64,000 bases of DNA, from the NCBI RefSeq assembly GCF_009901585.1, contig NZ_WXYO01000007.1:310001-374000 (forward strand), given 5' to 3'. Origin of the DNA: Poritiphilus flavus (GTDB lineage: Bacteria > Bacteroidota > Bacteroidia > Flavobacteriales > Flavobacteriaceae). Both the position numbers and the translations under genes were made by a program. Shown here piece by piece: positions 18,880 to 28,082 of this stretch (positions are counted from its first letter, which is position 1; each line of letters opens with the position of its first letter). Under the pieces are notes generated by a model. The model searched no databases and was not told where the DNA came from. It saw only the letters and a list, made by a program, of their open reading frames with translations.

Positions 18880-20148
18880 CTAATCAGTTTTAGTTTGGAA
18901 TAGCGTTGGCTTGATGGTTACCATGGCCCATCCCCAGTAATTCACATTACCATCAAAATTGTTCTTTAGTACTTCCATGCCGTCCGATGCGAACAAATGA
19001 GAGTACCCTGCCTGTATATTGATGTCTTTTTTGAAATTATAGTTAAGAACAAAATCTGCCTCGACACCCAATTGTTTGGAATCGGAATTTTGCAGATCGG
19101 CCGCGGCCGAAAAATTATGGACCCGGGCGTAGATAGATGCTTTTTCTCCCAGGCCAATTACAGAACCAAGATACACATCCAAGAGCCCGACGTTATTGGC
19201 GTGATTGCCTACAAAGAAGTAATCCATCAATCCATTGAACTTATGGTTGGTGCCGTAGAAGGGATTGAAAGCCTTGTTCTCTCCATTATCAGGTAATCCG
19301 TTATCGTTTCCGCTTATTAGTTCTCCGCCTAAGATCAAGGACCAGTTTGGTCCGCTTTTGTAACTGGCTTCCAAAGCAAGTAAATAGGCACTTATATCGT
19401 TATCATCGACATCCTTTCCGAACTGATAATAGACATTGGTCCACCAACTGAATAGTTGCTTATTAGACTTTAAATGGGCTCCAATAGTTTGACTAAATCG
19501 GGTTTCGTTGTTGTCCGGAATAAGATCATCAATAAACTGCAGTCCGTTATTCAGGAACAGAAAGCTGGCGGAAAGTGCGCTCCAATCCTGGTGAAACCAA
19601 AGGAATTGCAGGCTTTTATATGTATTTTCAGTAGTAAGAACGTTACCGAGGTTAGATTCACCATCCTGATTAAATGCTGCCCCCGCTAACAGTTTTGAAT
19701 CGTTCTTATGATATGTGAAAAGAGCCATATCATGACTCCTTGCCTGTTGTGCCCATGCGACACTGCCAAATATCCGCTGGTCGTCCAGATCCAGGGCCTG
19801 CCTTCCTAATTTTAGAGTAACAGAAGGTGAAAAAACCACTGCTCCCCAGGCCTGAAACAGCCCAAGTCCATTACGGTCCGCCCGGTTCAATTGGGGTACG
19901 TCTCCCCAAACCCGAATATCCTGAATGCTCAGGTATAACTTAAGATAGTCTTTTGAAAAACTTGAATACAGACGTGTGCGTTGTGAAATGAAAGCAGAGG
20001 CATCCGCATTGTCCGGAAAGAGTGTTCCGAAACCATGTCTGTATTCAAAACGGGGTCTTACTTCGGCTTCAATTGTCAGTTGAGCTATGGCGGGCGACCA
20101 TAGTAGTAACATGAAAAACAGCCCTAAACCATAGTTTTTCATCTTCAT
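18880..20148 (-). CDS. Alginate-export-family outer-membrane porin
   Basis: A 422-residue beta-barrel protein with a Sec signal peptide (ends AIAQ). It shows alternating strands throughout, the GRQALDLDDQRIFG motif of the alginate_exp/porin family near residue 125, and an aromatic, hydrophobic C-terminus. It is the first gene of the nitrate reductase operon. A role in nitrate or nitrite passage across the outer membrane is inferred from location only; the family also includes exporters of unrelated substrates. Confidence 0.8.
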   Translation of the reverse strand: MKMKNYGLGLFFMLLLWSPAIAQLTIEAEVRPRFEYRHGFGTLFPDNADASAFISQRTRLYSSFSKDYLKLYLSIQDIRVWGDVPQLNRADRNGLGLFQAWGAVVFSPSVTLKLGRQALDLDDQRIFGSVAWAQQARSHDMALFTYHKNDSKLLAGAAFNQDGESNLGNVLTTENTYKSLQFLWFHQDWSALSASFLFLNNGLQFIDDLIPDNNETRFSQTIGAHLKSNKQLFSWWTNVYYQFGKDVDDNDISAYLLALEASYKSGPNWSLILGGELISGNDNGLPDNGENKAFNPFYGTNHKFNGLMDYFFVGNHANNVGLLDVYLGSVIGLGEKASIYARVHNFSAAADLQNSDSKQLGVEADFVLNYNFKKDINIQAGYSHLFASDGMEVLKNNFDGNVNYWGWAMVTIKPTLFQTKTD

Positions 20149-20609
20149 TAAGTGGTTATTTTTCTTGTAATAAATTACGTATTAAAAAATCCCAAACAAA
20201 ATTTTATACTTTATTAATCGGTTACTTCTTATTATTTAAACTGGTTCAAAATAGTTCGATTGCAGCTTCTCCTTCTAAGTCATTTGGAGTTCATGACGGA
20301 TACCGGACTTCGATTCAAAATCACGAGATTTCAATATGTTTATGATCGCAATACCGGACTGGTTCTAAATTTCCATAAGGGATAATTCCTTCCTGCCTGA
20401 AGCCTTTCCTGTAGCGGTATGAAGTTTGAATAGAGATCGGTTTTTAATTTCAAAAGCCAGTTATAATATTGTCCTTAAATAGGAGATCAAAAAACTTCAG
20501 GGGAAAAAGAAAATTTGAGATTTGGATTATGATAACTGTATGAGAATAGCTATCTTTTGAATCTATATAACCACTTAATCACCTTTTATTGGAGCACTAT
20601 AACCAACGA
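20149..20609. promoter_or_regulatory. Divergent control region of the nap cluster and RND efflux operon
   Basis: 461 AT-rich bases between divergent operons. An exact direct repeat ATACCGGACT occurs at 20300-20309 and 20351-20360; similarity extends upstream (TCATGACGG against TTATGATCGC). Spacing is 51 bases, about five helical turns, as expected for a regulator bound on one face. No FNR-like TTGAT-N4-ATCAA site was seen. A loose -7-like TATCTTTTG lies at 20551. Confidence 0.45.
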
Positions 20610-22955
20610 ATGCGGCGGGGGATCTATTCTCTCTTTTTAATCTTTTTGCCCTTCTTGCTTATTGCTCAGCAGAAACCGGAGTATACCATTGGCATTCTTG
20701 TGGATTTCAGAGCGGCGAATGTTGCTCCTCTTTTGGAAAAGCTAACATCCGAGATAGAAGCTGTAGTAGGGCAGGATGCCGATCTGCGTTTTCCCAACGA
20801 GTATATCCTGGCCAACAATTACAATTTGGAGGTGGCCCGGCAGCAATATCAAACCCTATTAGATAACGACACAGATATCATTCTGGCCTTTGGGGTGGTC
20901 AATAACGAAGTGATCACCAAACTGGACCAGCACCAAAAACCTACCATCCTCTTTGGGGCGGTTAACCGGGATGTGACGGGGATTGATTTCACCAAGACCA
21001 ACTCCGGAATTGAGAATTTCACTTATCTGGTGGAGTCCGAATCCTTTGAGGAAGACCTGAAAACATTCCAGGAACTCAGTAGCTTTAAAAATCTGGGGAT
21101 CGCTATAGATGCCCCATTTTTGGAAATCCTGCCGCTAGAGGAAGTATTTGACAAAGAGGTTTCCGCACTTGGAGCGGAATACAAAATGATCCCGTTCCGC
21201 TCTGTGGATGATATCCTTAATAATCTGGAAGGTATAGACGCTATTTATATGGCAGGTGGATTTTTTCTGAACGATGCTGAAAACCAACGGCTGGCCAAAG
21301 CTTTCATCGAACGTAATTTACCCTCATTTACCGTAAACGGGGTAGAAGATGTTAAGTCCGGGATTATGGCTACCAATCAGTCCAGTGATAATCTGGACCA
21401 GTTCTTTAGGAGAATAGCCCTGAATATTGAGGCATACATCAGCGGAACACCTCTGGAGGACTTACCGATCTACATAGACTATACCCCCAGACTAACGGTA
21501 AACTTCAATACTATGGAAACTATTGGAGTTCCCATAAAATATAGCCTGATTGCGAATACTGATTTCGTAGGGGAGTTTATTAATGTGCTTTCTGAAAAAC
21601 GATATACGCTTTTAACGACTATTGATGATGCCCTGAAAAACAACCTGAATTTGCAAAGCAGCCAAAAAGACGTGGAGCTTAGCGGTCAGGATGTAAAATC
21701 TGCAGTAAGTAATTACATACCTTCGCTAACGGCTTCCGGTACGGGCACCTATATAGATCCAGACCTTGCCGAAGTCTCTAACGGGCAAAATCCGGAGTTT
21801 TCCACATCGGGGAATATTACCTTGCAACAGACCATTTTCTCTGAAGCGGCAAATGCTAACATCAGCATACAAAAGAGTCTGCTAAAAGCTCAGGAGGCCA
21901 ACTTCAATGCCACTGAACTAGACTTGATCTTTGATGCTGCCAACGTTTATTTTAACGCTTTGATCCTTAAAGCGAACCTCCGGATCCAGAATCAGAATCT
22001 CGATCTGACCAAACGAAACCTGGAGATTGCCACGCAGAACTTTGAGGCCGGAGAGTCCAGTAAGTCTGATGTACTTCGTTTCCGCAGTCAGATGGCGCAG
22101 AATACCCAATCCATGGTTGAAGCAGTGAATCAGCTGGAGCAGGGTTATATCACTTTAAATCAAGTTCTTAATAATCCTACAGGAATGGAAATTGATGTGG
22201 AAGACGTAGATATGAACGACGAGATCTTTACCGATTATAACTACGATCAACTGATCTCTTTGCTGGACGATTCCACCCTCCGCGATCCCTTTATAGAATT
22301 CCTTATTGATGAGGCATACCAGAATGCTCCGGAATTGCGGGCATTGGATTTCAACCTCAAGGCAACAGATCGGAATGTAAAGCTGAACAGCTACGGCAGG
22401 TTGCTTCCAACCCTGGCCTTGCAAGGGCAGTATAACAGAATTTTTAGCCGTTCAGGCGCTGGCAGTACTGCTCCTCCCAGTTTCCCGCAGGTAGACAGCA
22501 ACTATAACCTGGGATTGAGCCTTTCTATCCCATTAATCAACCAGAATCTGAATAATATCAATCGCCAAACGGCGCTCATACAAAAGGAACAATTAGAGAT
22601 CAACAAGGAGAATACCACCCTGGCCATTTCAGCCAATGTTAGAAATGGTGTTCTCACTCTGGTAAATCAATTGTCCAATATCTCCCTCTCTGAGGTTTCG
22701 GAAGAAGCGGCGGAGGAGGCTCTGGACCTTACGCAGACGGCCTATTCCAGTGGGGCAGTAAATATCGTTCAACTGCTGGACGCTCAGAACAACTATCTGA
22801 ATGCACAACTGGCAAGAACGAACGCCGTGTACAATTTCCTGCTGAATGCCTTGCAATTGGAGCGTTTCCTCGGGTATTACTTCTTATTGAATTCAGAAGA
22901 AGACAACAATGCGTTCAGGCAGCGATTTTTTGAATATTTAAACAGTAGAAACTAA
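20610..22955 (+). CDS. Substrate-binding-protein / TolC-family fusion
   Basis: 781 residues from the ATG at 20610, which starts a clean Sec signal (RRGIYSLFLIFLPFLLIAQQ); an in-frame TTG lies seven codons upstream. Residues about 28-325 resemble the ABC_sub_bind (PF04392) two-lobed periplasmic binding fold: YTIGILVDF, DIILAFGVVNN, AIYMAGGFF. Residues about 345-780 are a TolC-type outer-membrane factor with two long-helix repeats (IDDALKNNLNLQSS, LDLTKRNLEIATQNFEAGE) and a closing YSSGAVNIVQLLDAQNNYL. It should be the exit duct of the RND pump encoded next; the extra domain may sense or capture a ligand. Confidence 0.85.
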   Translation: MRRGIYSLFLIFLPFLLIAQQKPEYTIGILVDFRAANVAPLLEKLTSEIEAVVGQDADLRFPNEYILANNYNLEVARQQYQTLLDNDTDIILAFGVVNNEVITKLDQHQKPTILFGAVNRDVTGIDFTKTNSGIENFTYLVESESFEEDLKTFQELSSFKNLGIAIDAPFLEILPLEEVFDKEVSALGAEYKMIPFRSVDDILNNLEGIDAIYMAGGFFLNDAENQRLAKAFIERNLPSFTVNGVEDVKSGIMATNQSSDNLDQFFRRIALNIEAYISGTPLEDLPIYIDYTPRLTVNFNTMETIGVPIKYSLIANTDFVGEFINVLSEKRYTLLTTIDDALKNNLNLQSSQKDVELSGQDVKSAVSNYIPSLTASGTGTYIDPDLAEVSNGQNPEFSTSGNITLQQTIFSEAANANISIQKSLLKAQEANFNATELDLIFDAANVYFNALILKANLRIQNQNLDLTKRNLEIATQNFEAGESSKSDVLRFRSQMAQNTQSMVEAVNQLEQGYITLNQVLNNPTGMEIDVEDVDMNDEIFTDYNYDQLISLLDDSTLRDPFIEFLIDEAYQNAPELRALDFNLKATDRNVKLNSYGRLLPTLALQGQYNRIFSRSGAGSTAPPSFPQVDSNYNLGLSLSIPLINQNLNNINRQTALIQKEQLEINKENTTLAISANVRNGVLTLVNQLSNISLSEVSEEAAEEALDLTQTAYSSGAVNIVQLLDAQNNYLNAQLARTNAVYNFLLNALQLERFLGYYFLLNSEEDNNAFRQRFFEYLNSRN

Positions 22956-22975
22956 GTCTTATAATTCCCATAGCC

Positions 22976-24061
22976 ATGAAGAAAACAGTACATATTGGCC
23001 TATTCCTTTTAGGATCACTTTTAATCCTGTCCTGTGGGGAAGAAGAAAAGAAAGAAGTGAAATTCGTTCGGCCGGTGAAGTCGCATGTAGTAGGCTTTGT
23101 AGGTGGTGAGAAGGTCAGGACCTTCAGCGGAACGGCTCAGACGGAAAAGATCATAAACCTCAGTTTTAGGAACACCGGAATTATCACAGAGTTCAATATT
23201 AAACTGGGGCAGCGTGTTAAAAAAGGACAATTGCTGGCAAAGCTGGACAATGTACAATCCCGTTTGGCCTATGAGCAATCCGTCACCCAACTCAATAGCG
23301 CAGCCTCTCAGATGAATACAGCCAAGCTCAGCCTGAACCGGGTGCGATCCCTATACGAAAAGGGAAGCGCGGCCTTAAGCGACTTTGAAGCGGCAAAAAA
23401 TTCTTTTAAAACGGCTGAGGAAGGCTATCGCTCCGCGGAACGCGGGGTAGATATTCAGCAGGAACAGATCAGATACGGTTATATCTATGCCCCTGAGGAC
23501 GGTATAATCGCCTCCATTTCGGCGGAAGTGGACGAAAACGTTTCTCCAGGCCAGACCGTGGCCGTTCTCAATGCCGGTACGGAAATGGAAATTCAGTTGG
23601 GATTGCCAGAAAGTGTGATCAATAGGGTAAGTGAAGGGATGCAGGTGAAAGTAGGGTTCAGCGCATTACCCGACAATGAGTTCAATGCCAAGGTAACCGA
23701 AGTTGCTCCGGCGGTAGATGCAAATACAGCCACCTATCCTGTGAAAGTAATGGTTACCAATCCCAGCGATGATATAAAAAGCGGTATGGCCGCAAACGTA
23801 ACCTTTGATTTCTCCGATCACAGCCCCGGTGGCCAGCAGGAACTCGTAGTACCCGCACATGCCGTGGGAGAAGATAGTGATGGCCGATTTGTTTTCCTGA
23901 TCGAGGAAAGCGGGGAAGACGCCAAGGTGGTAAAACATCCAATAACTGTTGGCGAGTTAACATCCGAGGGCTTTGTGGTAACCGCGGGCTTGTCCTCAGG
24001 GCAACGTATCGCGACCGCGGGATTGCAAACCTTGTTAGACGGGCAGGAAGTAAAGTTGTAG
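22976..24061 (+). CDS. RND efflux periplasmic adaptor (lipoprotein)
   Basis: A 361-residue membrane-fusion protein. It starts with a lipoprotein signal (LLILSC, Cys20). The lipoyl/barrel-sandwich halves are visible at GIITEFNIKLGQRVKKGQLLAKLD and GYIYAPEDGIIASISAEVDENV. An alpha-hairpin lies between them, then a beta-barrel and membrane-proximal region (GMAANVTFDF, ATAGLQTLLDGQEVKL). It bridges the inner-membrane RND pump and the TolC-like channel. It lies 20 bases after the channel gene and 71 before the pump gene. Confidence 0.93.
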   Translation: MKKTVHIGLFLLGSLLILSCGEEEKKEVKFVRPVKSHVVGFVGGEKVRTFSGTAQTEKIINLSFRNTGIITEFNIKLGQRVKKGQLLAKLDNVQSRLAYEQSVTQLNSAASQMNTAKLSLNRVRSLYEKGSAALSDFEAAKNSFKTAEEGYRSAERGVDIQQEQIRYGYIYAPEDGIIASISAEVDENVSPGQTVAVLNAGTEMEIQLGLPESVINRVSEGMQVKVGFSALPDNEFNAKVTEVAPAVDANTATYPVKVMVTNPSDDIKSGMAANVTFDFSDHSPGGQQELVVPAHAVGEDSDGRFVFLIEESGEDAKVVKHPITVGELTSEGFVVTAGLSSGQRIATAGLQTLLDGQEVKL

Positions 24062-24132
24062 CTGCAGTTAAACCCGGAAATCAGCATTGAAACTAATGGC
24101 TTAAACCTTTAAGGAATACTAGAACCAACCGA

Positions 24133-27100
24133 ATGAATTTAGCGAAATTCTCCATTGAAAAGAACCGAATAACCCTGATGGTTTTGGCTACGATCATCCT
24201 GCTGGGAATGGCTATGTACTCCAGCTTGTCCAGAGATAGTATGCCGCCATACACCGTTCGGGTGGCTACAGTGGTTTCCAGTTTTCCTGGGGCGAGCCCG
24301 GAAAGAGTAGAGCAGTTGGTAACTGATAAGATCGAGAAGTTAGCTCAGGAGCTTCCAGAACTTAAAGAAGTTACAAGTACCTCAAGAACAGGACTTTCTG
24401 TGGTGTCAGTTACATTAAAAGATGAAATTCCTGAAGAAAAAATGCAATCCGTCTGGGACCGGCTCAGGCGCAAGCTGAATAGTGTTGAAGGGCTTCCTGA
24501 AGGTGTCAATCCCAACCTTAACGACGATGGTATAGGGGATGTTTACGGTATAGTTGTCGGGCTGACCTCAGATGGTTATTCCTATGCTGAAATGAAGGAG
24601 TATGCCGATGATATTCGGGATGATCTCATCAAGTTGCCTGATGCCGCCAAAGTGGAGCTTGGTGGTGTTCAGGAAGAACGGGTTTTCGTGGAATTTGACA
24701 ATACGCGTCTGAAGGAGTACGGCCTATCAGCTTCCAGGCTCCAGCAAAGTATTGCAGCCACCAATATTTTGAATTCCGGAGGGCAGATCAATATGGGGGA
24801 TGAGCGGATCATTCTCGAGCCAACAGGGAATTTTAACTCGGTTGACGATATCAGCAACATGTTGATCTCCGTTGGGAATGGGCAAAGCCAGCAGTCTATT
24901 AAGCTCGGAGATATCACCAATATAAAAAAGGGTTATATCGATCCGCCTACCCAAAGAGTAAGAGTAAATGGAAAAGAAGCCATTTCACTTCATGTTAATC
25001 TTAAGGAGAATGCTAACGTTATCTTCTTAGGTGAGGAAGTTAATGCAGTGGTTGAGCGTTGGCAGGGAAGGCTGCCTGTGGGCCTGGAACTCACCCGGGT
25101 TTCCTCCCTGGACATTTATATAGATGATAAGGTAGATAACTTCATCGGAAACCTGATGCAATCAATCACCATCGTATTGCTGGTAATGCTGGTTTTTCTT
25201 GGAATCCGAACCGGATTTGTGATCGCCAGTCTGATCCCGATCGTAACGATAATGACCCTGATGATCATGGGGCTCATAGACATGGGATTGAACCAGGTAA
25301 CCCTGGCTGCACTAATTATGGCTCTCGGAATGCTTGTAGATAACGCCATTGTGGTCGCTGAAACCATTATGGTAAAAATGGAGAAGGGAATCAACTCTAA
25401 AGATGCAGCGGTTCAGGCCTTTTCAGAATTGTGGATGCCTTTATTGATCTCTACACTAACCACATCGGCTGCTTTCCTGGCATTTTATTTATCCCCTACG
25501 ATTATGGGAGATATCGTTGGGCCCATCTTTGTGGTGATCACCATAGCACTGATGTCTTCATGGATCATCGCTCTAACCGTGATCACTATGTTCTGCTACC
25601 TGTTTATCAGGGTAAAACCTAAAGGTCAGGCAAAGCCAGGCTTGGTGGACAGGGTTATTGCCAAATTAAAAAAATACTATAAGAATCTGATCCTTTGGGC
25701 GTTAGGCAATCGATGGAAAGTTATCATTGGCATATTCATCGCCTTTTTTGCGTCGATCTATGGGTTTGGTTTTATTGCCTTCATTTTCTTTCCGGACAGT
25801 GACCGCAACATGATCACGGTAGACATCAACCTGCCGGAAGGAAATAAAATAGAACGCACCTCCGAGGTTGTCGAGCGATTGGAAAAGTATATGGCAGATT
25901 CGCTTCAAACCAATGAAAGCAGAACTTTGGGAATTGTAGACTGGTCTTCCTATGTGGGTGAAGGACCGGAATCTTATGACCTGGGTTATAACCCGGATGA
26001 AGCCAACTCCAATTACGCGCATATCCTGGTCAATACTTCCTCGTTCAATGAGAACAATGCCATGATAGCACGTGTGGACCGTTTTGCTTTTAACAACTTC
26101 CCCAATGCGGATATTAAAGTTGGTCCCCTTGGTGCAGGAGGAGGAGGAACACCTATTGAGATCAAGGTTTCAGGTTCTAACCCGGATGAGTTGGCTACTA
26201 TAGCCGGAAAAATCAAAATTCAATTATCCGGCATTTATGGAACAAAAAACGTTAAGGATGATTGGGGACCTAAAAGTAAAAAGTTCCTTATAGAAATAGA
26301 CCAGAACCGGGCCCAGAATGCCGGGGTTACCAGCCAGGACATCGCGACTTCCCTAAAAACGGTCTTAGACGGATTTCAGACCGGAGAATACCGGGAAGAA
26401 GACAAGTCTATCCCTATACTCATGCGGAGTGATAGCGAACAGCAACAATCGCTTGCATCATTAGAAACCCTTAACGTCTATTCTCAAAATACGGGTAGAA
26501 GCGTACCCCTTTTGCAAGTGGCTTCCATAATCCCGGCCTGGCAGTATGCTAAGATCAAAAGACTGGACCTCAGAAGAACTATCAATGTATCCAGTGAATT
26601 GCGGGAAGACGGTAACGCTTCCGCGATCACGGCGGAGATCACCCCCTGGTTGGAAGAGCAGATGCAAACCTGGCCAGAGGGCTATACTTACGAATTCGGG
26701 GGTGATGCGGAAAGTACAGCCGAAAGCATGGGATCAGTAATAGGTTATCTTCCTGTTTCAGCGTTTATTATAGTACTTTTATTGATTATTCAGTTTAACT
26801 CCTTTAGAAAGATGGGAATGGTGGTTCTTACTATTCCCCTGGGTATCATCGGGGTAGTAATCGGACTGCTGGCCTTTCAGGAGCCTTTCGGTTTTATGCC
26901 TTTTCTGGGTGTAATTTCTTTGGCAGGGATCGTTATTAACAACGCTATTGTTTTGATAGACCGGATGGAAATCGAACAAAACGAACTTAAAAGATCAGAA
27001 CAAGACGCTGTAATAGCCGCCTGCCTACAGCGTTTCAGACCTATATTACTGGCCACCTTTACTACGGTATTAGGCCTCATCCCGCTTTATGTAAGTGGGG

Positions 27101-27252
27101 GAGAAATGTGGGAAGGAATGGCTGTTAGCATTATGGTAGGATTGCTGTTCGGTACCGTAATAACCCTTGTGTTTATACCTTCACTGTACAGTGTATTGTT
27201 CAGGGTGAGCTACAAGGATTACACCTTCAATGATAGCTTGTTAGAGGAATAA
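24133..27252 (+). CDS. RND family efflux permease
   Basis: A 1039-residue inner-membrane pump with 12 predicted helices, two large periplasmic loops and the RND duplication. Landmarks are the N-terminal helix, NAIVVAETI (helix 4 region with the proton-relay acidic residue: ALGMLVDNAIVVAE), the second-half equivalent AGIVINNAIVLIDRME, and porter-domain segments such as GVQEERVFVEFD. The family uses the proton gradient to expel hydrophobic compounds. Substrate specificity cannot be read from sequence. Length is typical for HAE-type pumps. Confidence 0.93.
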   Translation: MNLAKFSIEKNRITLMVLATIILLGMAMYSSLSRDSMPPYTVRVATVVSSFPGASPERVEQLVTDKIEKLAQELPELKEVTSTSRTGLSVVSVTLKDEIPEEKMQSVWDRLRRKLNSVEGLPEGVNPNLNDDGIGDVYGIVVGLTSDGYSYAEMKEYADDIRDDLIKLPDAAKVELGGVQEERVFVEFDNTRLKEYGLSASRLQQSIAATNILNSGGQINMGDERIILEPTGNFNSVDDISNMLISVGNGQSQQSIKLGDITNIKKGYIDPPTQRVRVNGKEAISLHVNLKENANVIFLGEEVNAVVERWQGRLPVGLELTRVSSLDIYIDDKVDNFIGNLMQSITIVLLVMLVFLGIRTGFVIASLIPIVTIMTLMIMGLIDMGLNQVTLAALIMALGMLVDNAIVVAETIMVKMEKGINSKDAAVQAFSELWMPLLISTLTTSAAFLAFYLSPTIMGDIVGPIFVVITIALMSSWIIALTVITMFCYLFIRVKPKGQAKPGLVDRVIAKLKKYYKNLILWALGNRWKVIIGIFIAFFASIYGFGFIAFIFFPDSDRNMITVDINLPEGNKIERTSEVVERLEKYMADSLQTNESRTLGIVDWSSYVGEGPESYDLGYNPDEANSNYAHILVNTSSFNENNAMIARVDRFAFNNFPNADIKVGPLGAGGGGTPIEIKVSGSNPDELATIAGKIKIQLSGIYGTKNVKDDWGPKSKKFLIEIDQNRAQNAGVTSQDIATSLKTVLDGFQTGEYREEDKSIPILMRSDSEQQQSLASLETLNVYSQNTGRSVPLLQVASIIPAWQYAKIKRLDLRRTINVSSELREDGNASAITAEITPWLEEQMQTWPEGYTYEFGGDAESTAESMGSVIGYLPVSAFIIVLLLIIQFNSFRKMGMVVLTIPLGIIGVVIGLLAFQEPFGFMPFLGVISLAGIVINNAIVLIDRMEIEQNELKRSEQDAVIAACLQRFRPILLATFTTVLGLIPLYVSGGEMWEGMAVSIMVGLLFGTVITLVFIPSLYSVLFRVSYKDYTFNDSLLEE

Positions 27253-27262
27253 GCCGGGAGTT

Positions 27263-27925
27263 ATGATCCGTAAATTGTATGAACACCGGTTCGAATTGTT
27301 TTTAGGGACCCAGATCCTGATCCTCTTTGGGTCCTTGTTTTTCCCCCTGAATTTTTTTGAAGATATTCTACTTCCGGTATTGTTCTCACTTAATATTGCA
27401 GCCGGAATACTATTGATTTCAAAGAAGAAAGGGTTGATGTGGTTTTTTATAGCCCTCTTCCTCATCGCTGCGGTCAGTTTTGGAGGCGGCATGTTCTCCA
27501 AAGAGGCTGGACCTTATATACAGATCCGCCTGGCGGTTTATTTTATCTTTCACATAATCGTAACCCTGGAGATCATTAAACAGGTTTGGCAGGCTCGTTT
27601 GGTTAACAAGACTGTGATCATAGGTTTGATGAGTGGCTACATATCCCTGGGCTTTTTGGGTTTTTTTCTTTTCCTCTCTATTGATCTATGGGAGCCGAAT
27701 TCATTTAGCGGCATCCTTATGGATAACGCCGGTTTCGATACACGGGCGGATAATCTCATGTATTACGCCTATATCACGCTATTGACCATCGGATATGGGG
27801 AGATCGTTCCTGTTACACAAATTGCCCAGAAGGCCGCCATCTTGGTTGGTTTAACGGGTCAATTCTACCTGGTGATCATTACCGCCGTAGTGGTGGAAAA
27901 ATACATCAGGCATTCCACCAAATGA
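27263..27925 (+). CDS. Two-pore-helix-type potassium/ion channel family protein
   Basis: A 220-residue membrane protein with about six hydrophobic segments and a pore loop containing the selectivity-filter-like TIGYGE (residues 175-180), followed by a last helix. This is the ion-channel (PF07885) layout with an N-terminal membrane extension. It starts 11 bases after the RND pump stop, so it appears to be cotranscribed with the efflux system. Cotranscription might link potassium movement or membrane potential to pump activity (inference). Confidence 0.8.
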   Translation: MIRKLYEHRFELFLGTQILILFGSLFFPLNFFEDILLPVLFSLNIAAGILLISKKKGLMWFFIALFLIAAVSFGGGMFSKEAGPYIQIRLAVYFIFHIIVTLEIIKQVWQARLVNKTVIIGLMSGYISLGFLGFFLFLSIDLWEPNSFSGILMDNAGFDTRADNLMYYAYITLLTIGYGEIVPVTQIAQKAAILVGLTGQFYLVIITAVVVEKYIRHSTK

Positions 27926-28082
27926 AATTCCGGACAACCGGATCTTACCAGTTATTGGCCTAATCATTCTGGGAAGTTAACTACTGTACTTACAGCACGT
28001 TAAAGTTAAGTTAATTGGGAATTCCCGGTTCTTTTCGACTTTCAAAAAACGATATTTTTAGGAAACTACTAATCCGATACCA

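Noticed and set aside
27930-27945. Hairpin TCCGG/CCGGA after the ion channel gene
   Set aside because: Only five pairs and no T-tract; may be chance.
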